From Hygrocybe punicea (taxonomy: Eukaryota; Basidiomycota; Agaricomycetes; Agaricales; Hygrophoraceae): a stretch of 64,000 bases of DNA. Shown here one piece after another: positions 63,697 to 64,000 of the stretch (its first letter is position 1; each line of letters opens with the position of its first letter). Position numbers and translations under genes: made by a program. The notes below the pieces were generated by a model. The model did not search any database, had not been told where the DNA came from, and was given only the letters and a program-made list of their open reading frames with translations. The stretch spans positions 1,116,001-1,180,000 of the forward strand of contig OY744462.1 in assembly GCA_963556145.1 (NCBI GenBank). Direction: 5' to 3'.

Positions 63697-64000
63697 TGTA
63701 GAGGCTCCGGATCGTGTGGATCTGTTTCCCCTTCATATCCAACTCCGTTCCCATCCATTACCATTCCTGTATCATTGATTCCATTTGATTCCACTCATTT
63801 CCATCGATTCCGCTCCGGATTCCGCCTCCAGAATCATTCCTACTCAAGATACAATGTCCCTAATGACCCAGAATCAGTATGTTTCTAGTTATATATCATG
63901 TATCTTCATTTCCCGTCTCCTTGTACATAGCACCACTCCATCATTCCTCCACTCCACTACCCCTATCACTTACAGCCTTCGCTTGTAGTACATGGTTACT
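63697..64000 (+). repeat. Partial R1-type LTR
   Basis: Reverse complement of the R1 LTR, beginning TGTAGAGGCTCCGG at 63697 and running off the window. Preceded by CTGA, the left half of a probable 4-bp duplication. Confidence 0.85.

Noticed and set aside
1..64000. tRNA or rRNA genes
   Set aside because: Looked for cloverleaf T-arm and A/B-box patterns near hairpins. None was convincing by eye. A tRNAscan run would settle this.

Overview
The window looks like nuclear DNA of a basidiomycete fungus, probably an Agaricomycete. The host genes have many introns of about 37-61 bp with GT..AG ends and are densely packed. Several proteins have architectures I associate with basidiomycetes: a Cdc73/Paf1 subunit, an inositol polyphosphate multikinase, an intersectin/Cin1-like EH-WH2-SH3-DH-PH protein and an F-box protein. 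The remaining roughly three quarters of the window is transposable elements, many nested inside one another. I cannot name the species.

1-1400: fragment of an AT-hook-like gene, a diverged tandem duplication and a foldback element. 1401-13613: a pogo/Tigger-like DNA transposon (TA target duplication). It is split by an 865-bp solo LTR (12223-13087) and by a complete Ty3/gypsy chromovirus (2007-10825, GATTG duplication), whose left LTR is itself split by a 1.9-kb solo LTR (2145-4046). 13760-15382: CDC73 with one in-frame stop. 15741-24094: inositol polyphosphate multikinase gene, split at an intron acceptor by a 7.2-kb hAT transposon (16579-23758, 8-bp duplication CTGTAAAG). 24111-33343: a small hypothetical gene, the intersectin-like gene and a frameshifted F-box gene. 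33582-36513: a Tc1/mariner-type element with 86-bp inverted repeats, carrying its transposase and a second, convergent accessory gene. 36587-39930: 5'-truncated Ty1/copia element.

39890-47424: a stack of foldbacks, two inverted copies of a 1.5-2-kb element around an assembly gap, and a reverse-oriented solo LTR. 47568-52520: a non-autonomous LTR retroelement (R1) with a gag-like ORF and, antisense to it, an intact three-exon Zn2Cys6 coiled-coil gene. 53438-58414: a second small LTR element (R2) as LTR-internal-LTR-internal-LTR. 59049-60330: further copies of the repeats seen at 40-52 kb. 61550-63690: a decayed unrecognised gene, then an R1-type LTR running off the window.

Common threads: CGA arginine codons have often become TGA, as expected of CpG methylation and deamination. 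Six LTR insertions outside the gypsy family have 4-bp target duplications, or one visible flank, fitting C-Y-G-N. Related LTRs carry different dense motif arrays directly upstream of their TATA boxes. The most unusual items are the retroelement with an intron-bearing antisense zinc-cluster gene, the two exchanged LTR motif arrays, and the hAT inserted so that its target duplication regenerates a splice acceptor.
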